A program made the translations under genes and the position numbers. A DNA stretch of 64,000 nt from Nonomuraea jiangxiensis. GTDB taxonomy: Bacteria > Actinomycetota > Actinomycetes > Streptosporangiales > Streptosporangiaceae. Below, one piece after another: positions 41,374-48,469 of this stretch. The notes beneath the pieces are model-generated. The model ran no database searches. It worked only from the letters and a program-made list of their open reading frames with translations, and was not told the origin of the DNA. The stretch is from positions 186,001-250,000 of the forward strand of contig NZ_FNDJ01000013.1 of assembly GCF_900099965.1 (NCBI RefSeq), given 5' to 3'. The stretch's first letter is position 1, and each line of letters begins with the position of its first letter.

Positions 41374-42531
41374 GTGACACAGGATTCCACCACCGCATTC
41401 GAGCACATTTCCGCTGGTTACCACCCGGATCCCGGCCTGTCGATGTCCTTGCGCGCCGAGGCGTACACGGATGCGAAGTGGTTCGACGTCGACCAGCGGG
41501 GGATCTTCGCCCGGACGTGGCAGTGGCTGTGCCATGTGGAGCTGCTGCGGGAGCCGGGAAGCTACGTGACGGGCACGGTGGCCGGCATGCCGATCGTCGC
41601 CGTCCGGGACGAGGCGGCGACGCTGCGGGCGTTCTACAACGTGTGCAAGCACCGGGCGCACGAACTGCTGTCCGGCTCGGGCGTCCGGCGCAGCATCGTG
41701 TGCCCCTACCACGCCTGGAACTTCGACCTGACCGGGCAGTTGAGGCGGGCCCGCAACACCGGCGGCATGCCGGGCTTCGACCCCTCCACGGTGTGCCTGG
41801 ACCAGATCCAGGTCACCGAGTTCGGTGGCATGGTCTACGTCAACCTCGATCCGGCGGCGGCCTCCCTGTCTGAGCAGGCCGGGAGCCTGGAGGCGGAGAT
41901 CGGGGCGCGGGCGCCGGACGTGGCCAAGCTGACCCTCGCCCGCCGGCTCACCTACGACATCGCCTCCAACTGGAAGAACGTCGTCGACAACTTCCTGGAG
42001 TGCTACCACTGCCACGTGGCCCACAAGGACTTCGTGTCCCTGGTCGACATGAGCACCTACAAAGTCACCACGTACGGGATCTACTCCAGCCACATGGCCC
42101 AGGCGGGCAAGGCGGAGAACACCGCGTACGACGTGTCGGGGGCGACGGTCACCGAGCACGCGGTCTGGTGGTTGTGGCCCAACACCTGCCTGCTGCGCTA
42201 TCCCGGCCGCGGAAACTTCATGGTGCTGCAGATCATCCCGGACGGCCCTGAACGCACGCGCGAGACCTGGGACTTCTACCTGGAGACCACGGAGCCCGAC
42301 GAGGCCGAGCTGGACGGCATCCGCTACATCGACGAGGTGCTCCAGGCGGAGGACATCGCCCTGGTCGAGAGCGTCCAGCGCGGGATGCGCACCCCCGCGT
42401 TCACCCAGGGCAAGATCGTCTATGACCCCGCCGGGTCGGGATTGTCGGAGCACGCGGTCCATCACTTCCACGGCCTGGTCCTGGAGGCGTACCGGCACGA
42501 GCTCGAACGTTCCCGCCTTTCGGGCGGGTAG
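41374..42531 (+). CDS. Rieske non-heme iron oxygenase, GbcA/CntA type
   Basis: 385 residues. The Rieske centre is CKHRAHELL (Cys91, His93) and CPYHAWNFD (Cys110, His113). The mononuclear site is NVVDNFLECYHCHVAHKDF: His212 and His217 with Glu209 where most Rieske oxygenases have the bridging Asp. A Glu here is the mark of enzymes that demethylate quaternary amines such as carnitine (CntA). N-demethylation or oxygenation of a betaine-like compound is likely. It has no reductase gene beside it. A GTG start; GGAGG is 6 nt upstream. A near-palindrome GGCACCGTCCGGTGCC (41343-41358) precedes it. Confidence 0.88.
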   Translation: MTQDSTTAFEHISAGYHPDPGLSMSLRAEAYTDAKWFDVDQRGIFARTWQWLCHVELLREPGSYVTGTVAGMPIVAVRDEAATLRAFYNVCKHRAHELLSGSGVRRSIVCPYHAWNFDLTGQLRRARNTGGMPGFDPSTVCLDQIQVTEFGGMVYVNLDPAAASLSEQAGSLEAEIGARAPDVAKLTLARRLTYDIASNWKNVVDNFLECYHCHVAHKDFVSLVDMSTYKVTTYGIYSSHMAQAGKAENTAYDVSGATVTEHAVWWLWPNTCLLRYPGRGNFMVLQIIPDGPERTRETWDFYLETTEPDEAELDGIRYIDEVLQAEDIALVESVQRGMRTPAFTQGKIVYDPAGSGLSEHAVHHFHGLVLEAYRHELERSRLSGG

Positions 42532-42542
42532 CCGGCCGATGC

Positions 42543-42595
42543 GAAAGGAAATTTGCGCAAATAAAGTTGCGCAAATTTTCTTTCGTATCTAGGCT
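42543..42595 (+). promoter_or_regulatory. Large palindromic operator over the -35 of an ArsR-like gene
   Basis: GAAAGGAAATTTGCGCAA (42543-42560) and TTGCGCAAATTTTCTTTC (42567-42584) are inverted repeats matching at 17 of 18 positions. TTGCGCAA occurs in both arms. Taking TTGCGC (42567-42572) as -35, a 17-nt spacer and TAGGCT (42590-42595) as -10, the -10 ends 7 nt before the ATG at 42603, so initiation would be leaderless and the operator would cover the -35. Confidence 0.75.
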
Positions 42596-42602
42596 GGTCA
42601 GT

Positions 42603-43190
42603 ATGCAGCCGCCTGACAGGACCCATCACGTCACGGACATCGACACCCTCAAAGCGCTGGGTCACCCGCTGCGCATCAAGCTCTACACGGCCCTCTACGC
42701 TGCGGGCACGGCCACGGCCTCACAGCTGGCCGACCAGGTCGACGAGGCGGTCTCGCTGGTCAGCTACCACCTGCGCAAGCTGGCCGCCCACGGCATCATC
42801 GAGGAGGCCCCCACCCGGGGCGACGCGAGGGAGCGCTGGTGGCAGGCCACCTCCACCGTGATCAGCACCAGGGACCAGGACTGGCGCGACGCCCCCGAGC
42901 GCACGGCCGTGCACACCGCGGTCTCCCGCGAGTACGCCCGCCAGCGCACCGAGATGTACGAGAGCTACCTCGACGCCAAGCCCGCCTGGGGCGACGACTG
43001 GCGAAACGCGGCCTTCAGCTCCGGATACCTGCTGTTCCTGACGGCCGGGGAATTCGGCGAGCTCCGCGACGAGGTCCACGAACTCGTCACGAAGTGGCGG
43101 GAGCGCGGGAACGCGGCCCGGGAGGCCGGTGACATGGACGGCCGCGAGAACGTCGCCGTGCACACGTACGGCTTCCCGTTCCGTGCCTGA
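42603..43190 (+). CDS. ArsR-like winged-helix regulator
   Basis: 195 residues. The N-terminal winged helix contains LKALGHPLRIKLYTALYAAG and SQLADQVDEAVSLVSYHLRK. A long C-terminal helical part (about 90-195) lacks paired Cys, so this is not an obvious metal sensor. The ATG at 42603 is at the predicted transcription start. The large palindrome just upstream is its likely operator. It is followed after 19 bp by a 65-residue gene with an excellent ribosome site. Confidence 0.88.
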   Translation: MQPPDRTHHVTDIDTLKALGHPLRIKLYTALYAAGTATASQLADQVDEAVSLVSYHLRKLAAHGIIEEAPTRGDARERWWQATSTVISTRDQDWRDAPERTAVHTAVSREYARQRTEMYESYLDAKPAWGDDWRNAAFSSGYLLFLTAGEFGELRDEVHELVTKWRERGNAAREAGDMDGRENVAVHTYGFPFRA

Positions 43191-43209
43191 AGACCCCCGA
43201 GGAGGAAAG

Positions 43210-43407
43210 ATGATTTATCCCGAGTCGCACCTCTATATCGAGCAGGCACGGGCCCGCGAACTTCGCGCCGAGGCACGACACCGCCGGCTGCTCCGCGCCC
43301 TTGACCCGCCCCGCGCCGGCGAAGCCTGGCGCACCCGCCTCGGTTGGCTCCTGGTGGAGACGGGCCTGCGGCTCGTCCAGCGACGCAGCCCCATCGCCCA
43401 CTCATAG
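43210..43407 (+). CDS. Small basic protein of 65 residues
   Basis: MIYPESHLYIEQARARELRA..., rich in Arg and Leu, forming amphipathic helices; the C-terminal part WRTRLGWLLVETGLRLVQRR could touch the membrane. GAGGAGGAAAG directly precedes the ATG. It follows the ArsR-like gene by 19 bp and is probably cotranscribed with it. Family not recognised, though similar Arg-rich short proteins occur beside actinobacterial regulators. Confidence 0.65.
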   Translation: MIYPESHLYIEQARARELRAEARHRRLLRALDPPRAGEAWRTRLGWLLVETGLRLVQRRSPIAHS

Positions 43408-43452
43408 CCGCCCGAGCGCGCCAGGACCGCACGGCAAGCGGGTGGCACGATG

Positions 43453-43848
43453 TCAGGCGGCGGTGGCGACCTTCCACAGATAGCCGTCGGGGTCGCTGAA
43501 GTAGCCGGAGTAGCCGCCCCACTCGGCCGTGGCCGCCTCCTTGACCGCGGTGCCGCCGGCGGCCACCGCCGCACGCATGACCTCGTCCACCACGTCCCTG
43601 GAGTCGGCGATGAAGTGGAACGAGGAGCCGCGGAACCCCGATCCCTCCGCGGGGACGCCGGCGTCCTGGGCCGCCGCCTCCCACTCGTAGATCGCCAGCG
43701 AGGGGGACCCCTCGCCCAGGCCGCACTTGACGAACCCGGGGAAGTCCTGCTCGATCTCGCAGCCCAGGCCCTCGGCATAGAACTTCTTGGCGCGGTCGAC
43801 GTCCTTGACGCCGAGCATGATGGTGCTCACCTGCAACGTGACGTTCAT
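43453..43848 (-). CDS. VOC-family protein
   Basis: 131 residues, MNVTLQVSTIMLGVKDVDRA..., ending GYSGYFSDPDGYLWKVATAA. This is the glyoxalase/bleomycin-resistance fold, with LGCEIEQDFPGFVKCGLGEG near the start. Function unknown. The ATG at 43846-43848 fits the fold start; upstream in-frame sequence is Arg/Pro-rich. It diverges from the TipA-like gene, which may control it. Confidence 0.85.
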   Translation of the reverse strand: MNVTLQVSTIMLGVKDVDRAKKFYAEGLGCEIEQDFPGFVKCGLGEGSPSLAIYEWEAAAQDAGVPAEGSGFRGSSFHFIADSRDVVDEVMRAAVAAGGTAVKEAATAEWGGYSGYFSDPDGYLWKVATAA

Positions 43849-43917
43849 GGCGCTCACAGTAGGCGCGGGCCGGCGGGGGCGCTTCTCCAATCCTGACCGA
43901 ACGGCGCCCGATCACGC

Positions 43918-43948
43918 TTGACCTTCGCGTTACGGCAACTTCTACGGT
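43918..43948 (+). promoter_or_regulatory. MerR-type promoter with 19-bp spacer
   Basis: TTGACC (43918-43923), a 19-nt spacer, TACGGT (43943-43948). The over-long spacer is the hallmark of MerR-activated promoters. The region ACCTTCGCGTTACGGCAACT onwards carries a dyad (ACC-T ... GTT-n5-AAC ... A-GGT) centred in the spacer. It predicts transcription start near 43955 and so fixes the TipA-like start downstream of it. Confidence 0.65.
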
Positions 43949-44006
43949 CGTGAACGAGCCGGAAATCACCGGCGACGGCGCTGGAACAGGGGCGGGTGAG
44001 CAGGTC

Positions 44007-44774
44007 ATGGCATGGTCGATCGCGCAGGTGGCCCAGATGTCGGGGGTGACGTCCCGGACGTTGCGCCACTACGACGAGATCGGGCTGCTGCCGCCCGCCC
44101 GGGTCGGCGCGAACGGCTACCGCTACTACGAGGAGGACCAGTTGCTGCGCCTGCAGCAGATCCTGGTGCTCCGCGAACTGGGCCTCGGCCTGGCCGAGAT
44201 CAAGGAGATCGTCGAGCGGCACACCGACCCCGTGACAGCGCTGCGTGAGCACCACCGGCGCCTGCTGGCGGAGCGTGACCGGCTGAACCAGGTGGCCGGC
44301 CTTGTGGCGCGCACCATCGCCGAACTGCAGCGGAACGAAGGGAAGACGACCATGTCCAAAATCAGCAGACCGGAGAACCTGTTCGAGGGATTCGACAGTG
44401 CCCGCTACGAGGCCGAGGCCGGCGAGCGGTGGCCGGAGCACTGGCAGCAGACCGGGCAGCAGGAGCTGCTGGCCGGCCGCACCCCGCGGGAGCTGGAGCA
44501 GATGCAGCGGGAGGCGACGGCGGGAATGGTACGGATGGCCGAGCACATGCTCGCGGGCACCCCCGTCGACGCCCCGCAGGTCATCGCCGAGCTCGACGTC
44601 CACTATCGGCACCTGAGCGGGTCCTGGACCCCGACGGTGGCCCAGTATCTGCACCTGGCCCGGATGCAGGTGGAGGAGGAGCGGTTCCGGGCGGGCTACG
44701 AGCGGATCGCCGAAGGCCTGGCCGCGTACATGTGCGAAGCCATGACCGCATACGCGAACGCCCGGCTGGGCTGA
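44007..44774 (+). CDS. TipA-like MerR-family regulator (TipAL/TipAS type)
   Basis: 255 residues, close to TipAL (253). The N-terminal MerR domain has SIAQVAQMSGVTSRTLRHYD and ANGYRYYEEDQLLRLQQIL, then a coiled dimer helix (about 80-110). The C-terminal TipAS domain (about 116-255, ENLFEGFDSARYEAEAGERW) in TipA binds thiopeptide antibiotics covalently. The ATG at 44007 is chosen because an upstream in-frame GTG (43950) would lie before the predicted transcription start. An internal ATG at 44352 has a strong ribosome site. Confidence 0.9.
   Translation: MAWSIAQVAQMSGVTSRTLRHYDEIGLLPPARVGANGYRYYEEDQLLRLQQILVLRELGLGLAEIKEIVERHTDPVTALREHHRRLLAERDRLNQVAGLVARTIAELQRNEGKTTMSKISRPENLFEGFDSARYEAEAGERWPEHWQQTGQQELLAGRTPRELEQMQREATAGMVRMAEHMLAGTPVDAPQVIAELDVHYRHLSGSWTPTVAQYLHLARMQVEEERFRAGYERIAEGLAAYMCEAMTAYANARLG
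44352..44774 (+). other. Internal start for a TipAS-like drug-binding domain
   Basis: GAAGGGAAG (44337-44345) lies 6 nt before the in-frame ATG at 44352, giving a 140-residue product starting MSKISRPENLFEGF. In Streptomyces, tipA makes TipAS (144 residues) in excess from the same kind of internal start. Confidence 0.65.
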
Positions 44775-44812
44775 GCCCGGCGGTCCTGCCCTGAGGTCCG
44801 ACGTGCCTCGTT

Positions 44813-44840
44813 GGCCTGCTCGCGAGTCCCGAGGCAGGCC
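44813..44840. terminator. Hairpin between convergent TipA-like and secreted-protein genes
   Basis: GGCCTGC (44813-44819) pairs with GCAGGCC (44834-44840). An overlapping alternative, TGCCTCG (44804-44810) with CGAGGCA (44830-44836), is mutually exclusive. No T-tract. Confidence 0.4.
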
Positions 44841-44863
44841 ATCGAGGCGATCGGAAGGAAAAG

Positions 44864-45583
44864 TCAGCGGAGCTTCGTGGTCACCGTGCCGGGATCCGGC
44901 GCCTTGATCGACACCTTGCCGCCCCACCCGGTGTAGCGGCTGTCGACCGAGACGGTGGTGCTCTCCCCGTTCTCCGTCCTCGTGTACGACGTCTGCGCCC
45001 TGCTCACCAGGCCCGCCGAGGACAGCGTGAGGGTGTAGGAGATCTTGATGCCCTGCCAGGGCTTCTCGATCTCCGCACCGGCGATCCAGGACGAGACCGC
45101 CCCGAGCTCCTTCACGGTGATCGAGCCGGTGACGGAGCCGCCCTTCGACTTCCCGTTCTTGATCAGCGCGGCCAGCGTCCTGGGCTCGGCCGGATTGAGG
45201 AACTGCGCCCAGGAGTCGGGAATGGCGCCGCCGGCGCCCTTGAGCCAGGTCTTGCCCTCGGGGAGCAGGCCGGCGATGTTGCCGCCCGAGTAGTAGCCGG
45301 TCTTGCCGATGGAGATGACCCGCTGCTGGTCGTCGCCGAAGTCCATCGCGATGTCGAAGGCGGCCACGCCCTTCTTGTCGAACTGGAAGGTGCCCTTGTT
45401 GTCCCGGGCCCCCTGCTGGTGAGTCCCGTCCGACCAGGTGACGGCGTCGGTGAACTGTACGCCGTGCCCGGGCGCCAGCATGGCCTTCAGCGCGCTGACC
45501 GGGTCCTTCGGCGCCGCCTGGGCGGGCACGGCGGTCGCCACCAGCGCGGCACAGGCCGCCGCTAATATGCTCATCTTCTTCAT
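44864..45583 (-). CDS. Secreted protein of unknown function
   Basis: 239 residues. A clear signal peptide MKKMSILAAACAALVATAVP ends with AQA, cleavage before APKDPVSALK. The mature part is beta-rich, with VQFTDAVTWSDGTHQQGARD, FDIAMDFGDDQQRVISIGKT and KISYTLTLSSAGLVSRAQTS. This resembles lipoprotein-like LppX/LolA-type beta barrels that carry hydrophobic ligands, but no lipobox Cys is present; the likeness is weak. No good ribosome site before the ATG. Confidence 0.8.
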   Translation of the reverse strand: MKKMSILAAACAALVATAVPAQAAPKDPVSALKAMLAPGHGVQFTDAVTWSDGTHQQGARDNKGTFQFDKKGVAAFDIAMDFGDDQQRVISIGKTGYYSGGNIAGLLPEGKTWLKGAGGAIPDSWAQFLNPAEPRTLAALIKNGKSKGGSVTGSITVKELGAVSSWIAGAEIEKPWQGIKISYTLTLSSAGLVSRAQTSYTRTENGESTTVSVDSRYTGWGGKVSIKAPDPGTVTTKLR

Positions 45584-45670
45584 GACAGGAGATCGTGCCG
45601 GAGCCGGATCACAACCCGGGATCAAGATCACTGCCGCCCGCGATCGTTACGCGGACGATGCCGACGCCGG

Positions 45671-46312
45671 TCAGGGGGTCACGACGGCCTTGGAGCGGTC
45701 GGTGGCCATGATGACGGCGAAGCTGCCGAGGACCGTGCCCGTGACGTACCGCTGGACGCGCAGCCAGGCGGGGCGGCGGACCAGGAAGGCCGCCAGGCTG
45801 CCGGCCGTGAGCACGATCAGCGCGTTGACCAGCGTGCCGACGGCGATCTGCACGGAGCCGAGGGCGAGGCTCTGCAGCAGTACGTGGCCCATGGACGGGT
45901 CGATGAACTGCGGGAGCAGCGACAGGTACAGGATGGCGATCTTGGGGTTCAGCAGGCAGGTCAGCAGGCCCATCGAGAACAGCTTGCCGGGCCCCTCCAC
46001 CGGGAGCTCCTGGGGCTGCAGGGCCGACATGCCGCCCGGCTTGACCGCGTTCCAGGCCAGCCAGAGCAGGTAGGCCGCGCCGGCCAGCTTGAGCCCCGTG
46101 TACGCGGCCGGCACGTACGCGAAGACGGCCGTCAGCCCGAGGCAGGTCGCGGTCAGGTAGGCGGTGAAGCCCAGGAAGACGCCCGTGAGGGAGATCAGGC
46201 CCGAGCGGCGGCCCTGGGTGACCGAGCGCGAGATCAGATAGATCATGTTCGGGCCGGGAGTGAGCACCATCCCCAGCGACACCAGCGCGATTCCGATCAA
46301 CCCAGCCGTCAT
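45671..46312 (-). CDS. LysE/RhtB-family amino-acid exporter
   Basis: 213 residues, six hydrophobic helices. It has the family signature GMVLTPGPNMIYLISRSVTQ near the N-terminus, SLTGVFLGFTAYLTATCLGL and CLLNPKIAILYLSLLPQFID. LysE proteins export basic amino acids, threonine or homoserine. A perfect palindrome ATATCAGC-n6-GCTGATAT overlaps the start codon, so a repressor could block both transcription and start access. Confidence 0.92.
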   Translation of the reverse strand: MTAGLIGIALVSLGMVLTPGPNMIYLISRSVTQGRRSGLISLTGVFLGFTAYLTATCLGLTAVFAYVPAAYTGLKLAGAAYLLWLAWNAVKPGGMSALQPQELPVEGPGKLFSMGLLTCLLNPKIAILYLSLLPQFIDPSMGHVLLQSLALGSVQIAVGTLVNALIVLTAGSLAAFLVRRPAWLRVQRYVTGTVLGSFAVIMATDRSKAVVTP

Positions 46313-46332
46313 ATCAGCAGATTAGCTGATAT
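46311..46332. promoter_or_regulatory. Palindrome at the LysE-exporter start codon
   Basis: ATATCAGC (46311-46318), AGATTA, GCTGATAT (46325-46332): perfect 8-bp arms. It shares two bases with the ATG (46310-46312). It also lies about 86 bp upstream of the divergent zinc peptidase gene. Confidence 0.55.
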
Positions 46333-46417
46333 ATCGCCCAAACGATGTTGAATATGCGCCATAAACTACAATGCGTATTCGACCCGCTACGGGGGAGGAC
46401 TGCATCGGGGGGACCAC

Positions 46418-47362
46418 ATGCAGTTCGACGACGACGCGCCACTCGACCCGTCGCAGGTGGAGGACGTACGGGCCGGAGGTTCGCAGCCGCGCGGCGGCGG
46501 CCCGATGCCGGGCGGATGCATGCTGCCCATCGGCGGCCGGGGCGGCGGCTGCCTGCTGTTGGTCCTGGCGGTGGCCGGTTTGTTCCTGTTCGGGCTCATT
46601 CCCTCACCGTTCACCGGGACCGAGGGCGGCAGGCAGGGCGGCGGGCAACTGCCGAGCGCGCCACCGGCGCCCTCCCCGAGCGGCAACCTCGCCGAACGCT
46701 GCCGCACCGGCGCCGACGCCGACCAGTCGGAGGACTGCCGCGTCGTCGGCATCGTGAACAGCATCCAGTCCTACTGGCGCCAGGCGTTCGCGGAGCGCGG
46801 CCAGGGTACGTACACGCCGGCCAGGACCGTGCTGTTCTCCCAGGCGGTCAGCACCGGCTGCGGCATCGCCGACTCCGCCGTCGGCCCCTTCTACTGTCCC
46901 GCCGACCGCAAGGTCTATCTGGATCTGACCTTCTTCAACACGTTGCAGCGCGACTTCGGCGCCGCCGGTGGCCCCTTCGCCCAGGCGTACGTGATCGCCC
47001 ACGAGTACGGCCATCACGTACAGAACCTGCTCGGCACCATGGAAAAGATCGGCGCCAGCAGGCCGGGCGCCACCGGCACGTCGGTGCGCCTCGAACTCCA
47101 GGCCGACTGCTACGCCGGGGTCTGGGCGCACAACGCGGTCAAGACCGGCTTCTACCAGGAGCCGTTCACCCAGGACGACATCAACCAGGCGCTGAGCGCC
47201 GCCGCGGCGGTCGGGGACGACACCATCCAGCGGCGTACGCGGGGCCGCGTCACCCCCGACGCCTTCACGCACGGCACGTCGGAGCAGCGGGAGAAGTGGT
47301 TCGGCACCGGATACGACAGCGGAGACGCCCAGCGGTGCGACACCTTCTCCGGCGGCATCTGA
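46418..47362 (+). CDS. YpfJ-type neutral zinc metallopeptidase
   Basis: 314 residues. Residues about 1-40 are Gly/Pro-rich and cytoplasmic, then one transmembrane helix (GCLLLVLAVAGLFLFGLI). The outer domain has the zinc motif VIAHEYGHHVQNLLG near residue 195, with a downstream LELQADCYAGVWAH (third ligand) and four Cys in CGIADSAVGPFYCP and other places. This is the Zn_peptidase family (YpfJ, KPN_02809). GGGGGG lies just upstream of the ATG. Confidence 0.93.
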   Translation: MQFDDDAPLDPSQVEDVRAGGSQPRGGGPMPGGCMLPIGGRGGGCLLLVLAVAGLFLFGLIPSPFTGTEGGRQGGGQLPSAPPAPSPSGNLAERCRTGADADQSEDCRVVGIVNSIQSYWRQAFAERGQGTYTPARTVLFSQAVSTGCGIADSAVGPFYCPADRKVYLDLTFFNTLQRDFGAAGGPFAQAYVIAHEYGHHVQNLLGTMEKIGASRPGATGTSVRLELQADCYAGVWAHNAVKTGFYQEPFTQDDINQALSAAAAVGDDTIQRRTRGRVTPDAFTHGTSEQREKWFGTGYDSGDAQRCDTFSGGI

Positions 47363-47474
47363 AAGCGCCTCCGGCGCGACCGCGAAACGCCACCCGGCCG
47401 AACGCGAGCCGCCTGAGCTGCGCCGACGCGGCGTAACAGCGCAAGCAATCGGATTCTCTCCTAAAATCGGGGGG

Positions 47475-47771
47475 GTGATCTTCAAGCTTGTCGGCGACGA
47501 ACGCCCTTATCCCGACCACGGTCTGACGCACCGAGAGTGGGCGCAGATCCCGCCACGGCAGGTCCGGCTCGACTCGTTGATCACCACGAAGGCCATGCTG
47601 GACCTGCACTCCCTGCTCGCCGCCGACTCCACGTTCTACGGGGATCTCTTCCCGCACGTGGTGCAGTGGCAGGGCGAGCTCTATCTGGAGGACGGCCTGC
47701 ACCGCGCCCTGCGCGCGGCCCTGCACCAACGCTCGATCCTGCACGCCAGGGTCCTGGAGCTGCCCAACTGA
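47475..47771 (+). CDS. Conserved actinobacterial protein with ParB/Srx-like motif
   Basis: 98 residues, MIFKLVGDERPYPDHGLTHR..., with RQVRLDSLITTKAMLDLHSL and a motif YLEDGLHRALRAAL. The DGxHR element resembles the DGHHR loop of the ParB N-terminal and sulfiredoxin fold, which binds nucleotides. I recognise the family as common and well conserved in actinomycetes; databases sometimes name it VapB-like antitoxin, but no toxin gene is adjacent. Starts with GTG directly after a G-rich ribosome site. Confidence 0.75.
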   Translation: MIFKLVGDERPYPDHGLTHREWAQIPPRQVRLDSLITTKAMLDLHSLLAADSTFYGDLFPHVVQWQGELYLEDGLHRALRAALHQRSILHARVLELPN

Positions 47772-47838
47772 GCCTGGAAAGGGGCCCACTCCGCTGCGGC
47801 AGAAGCTCCCAGCGGGCGAGTGAGCGTGCCCGGACATG

Positions 47839-47862
47839 CAAAAGGGCCCTCAGGGGGCCCTT
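47839..47862 (-). terminator. Terminator after tRNA-Ser(CGA)
   Basis: On the minus strand AAGGGCCC, a 5-nt loop and GGGCCCTT, followed by T residues (complement of 47840-47843). It lies 9 bp beyond the 3' end of the tRNA. Confidence 0.75.
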
Positions 47863-47871
47863 CGCGAATGG

Positions 47872-47958
47872 CGGTGGTGGTGGGATTTGAACCCACGGAT
47901 GAGTTGCCCCATCACACGCTTTCGAGGCGTGCGCCCTCGGCCACTAGGCGACACCACC
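47872..47958 (-). tRNA. tRNA-Ser (anticodon CGA)
   Basis: Acceptor GGTGGTG pairs with CACCACC. The D-arm region TCGCCTAGTGGCCGAGGGC is like that of tRNA-Ser(GGA). Anticodon arm CACGC-CTCGAAA-GCGTG with CGA (complement of 47922-47924), long variable arm with ATG-GGGCAACTC-CAT-type pairing, and T-arm GTGGG-TTCAAAT-CCCAC. CCA is not encoded. It reads UCG codons. Confidence 0.97.
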
Positions 47959-47968
47959 GCGAATGAGC

Positions 47969-48424
47969 TTACCGGATCCGCCGAGTGGCGAAGAACCGCT
48001 TTAGTACGCCGGCGCACTCCTCCGCGAGCACCCCCATGACGACCTCGGGCCGATGGTTGAGCCGCCGATCCCGTACGACGTCCCACAACGACCCCACGGC
48101 CCCGCCCTTCTCGTCCACGGCGCCGTACACGACGCGCTCCACCCTGGCCAGCACCGCGGCCCCCGCGCACATCGTGCACGGCTCCAGGGTCACCACCAGC
48201 GTGCAACCACTCAGCCGCCACTGCCCGCGCAGCGCGGCCGCCCGCCGCAGCGCCAGCACCTCGGCGTGGGCCGTCGGGTCGGCGGCGGACTCGCGGTCGT
48301 TGCCCGCGGCGGCCAGCACCTCGCCGAACGGGTCGAGGACCACCGCGCCCACCGGGATCTCGCCCCTGGCGCCCGCCGTGACGGCCTCCGCCAGGGCCAG
48401 GCGCATGGCCTCCTCGTGCGTCAC
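47969..48424 (-). CDS. tadA: tRNA-specific adenosine deaminase
   Basis: 151 residues. The zinc and catalytic motifs are THAEVLALR (His53, Glu55) and LEPCTMCAGAA (Cys83, Cys86), with NDRESAADP before them. TadA converts A34 to inosine in tRNA-Arg(ACG). Start GTG at 48422-48424. A 20-bp tandem duplication covers this start and creates a 7-codon minigene ending in a GTGA overlap. tRNA-Ser(CGA) follows 10 bp downstream, and two deaminase-associated genes lie upstream. Confidence 0.93.
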   Translation of the reverse strand: MTHEEAMRLALAEAVTAGARGEIPVGAVVLDPFGEVLAAAGNDRESAADPTAHAEVLALRRAAALRGQWRLSGCTLVVTLEPCTMCAGAAVLARVERVVYGAVDEKGGAVGSLWDVVRDRRLNHRPEVVMGVLAEECAGVLKRFFATRRIR

Positions 48425-48451
48425 CGCACGACCTCGTGCGTCACCGCGCGA
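48412..48451. repeat. 20-bp tandem duplication at the tadA start
   Basis: Units 48412-48431 and 48432-48451 differ at one base. Each holds a GTGACGCACGAG on the minus strand, so the tadA start is duplicated. The upstream GTG (48442-48444) reads seven codons and stops at a TGA overlapping the real start. Confidence 0.85.
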
Positions 48452-48469
48452 CCCGCGCCCGGCCGCCGG

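Noticed and set aside
43950..44006. GTG at 43950 as start of the TipA-like gene
   Set aside because: It lies one base after the -10 box of the 19-bp-spacer promoter, so it would not be in the mRNA.
47475..47771. Toxin-antitoxin module (VapB-type antitoxin)
   Set aside because: No PIN-domain or other toxin gene adjoins; the DGxHR motif points to a ParB/Srx-like fold.
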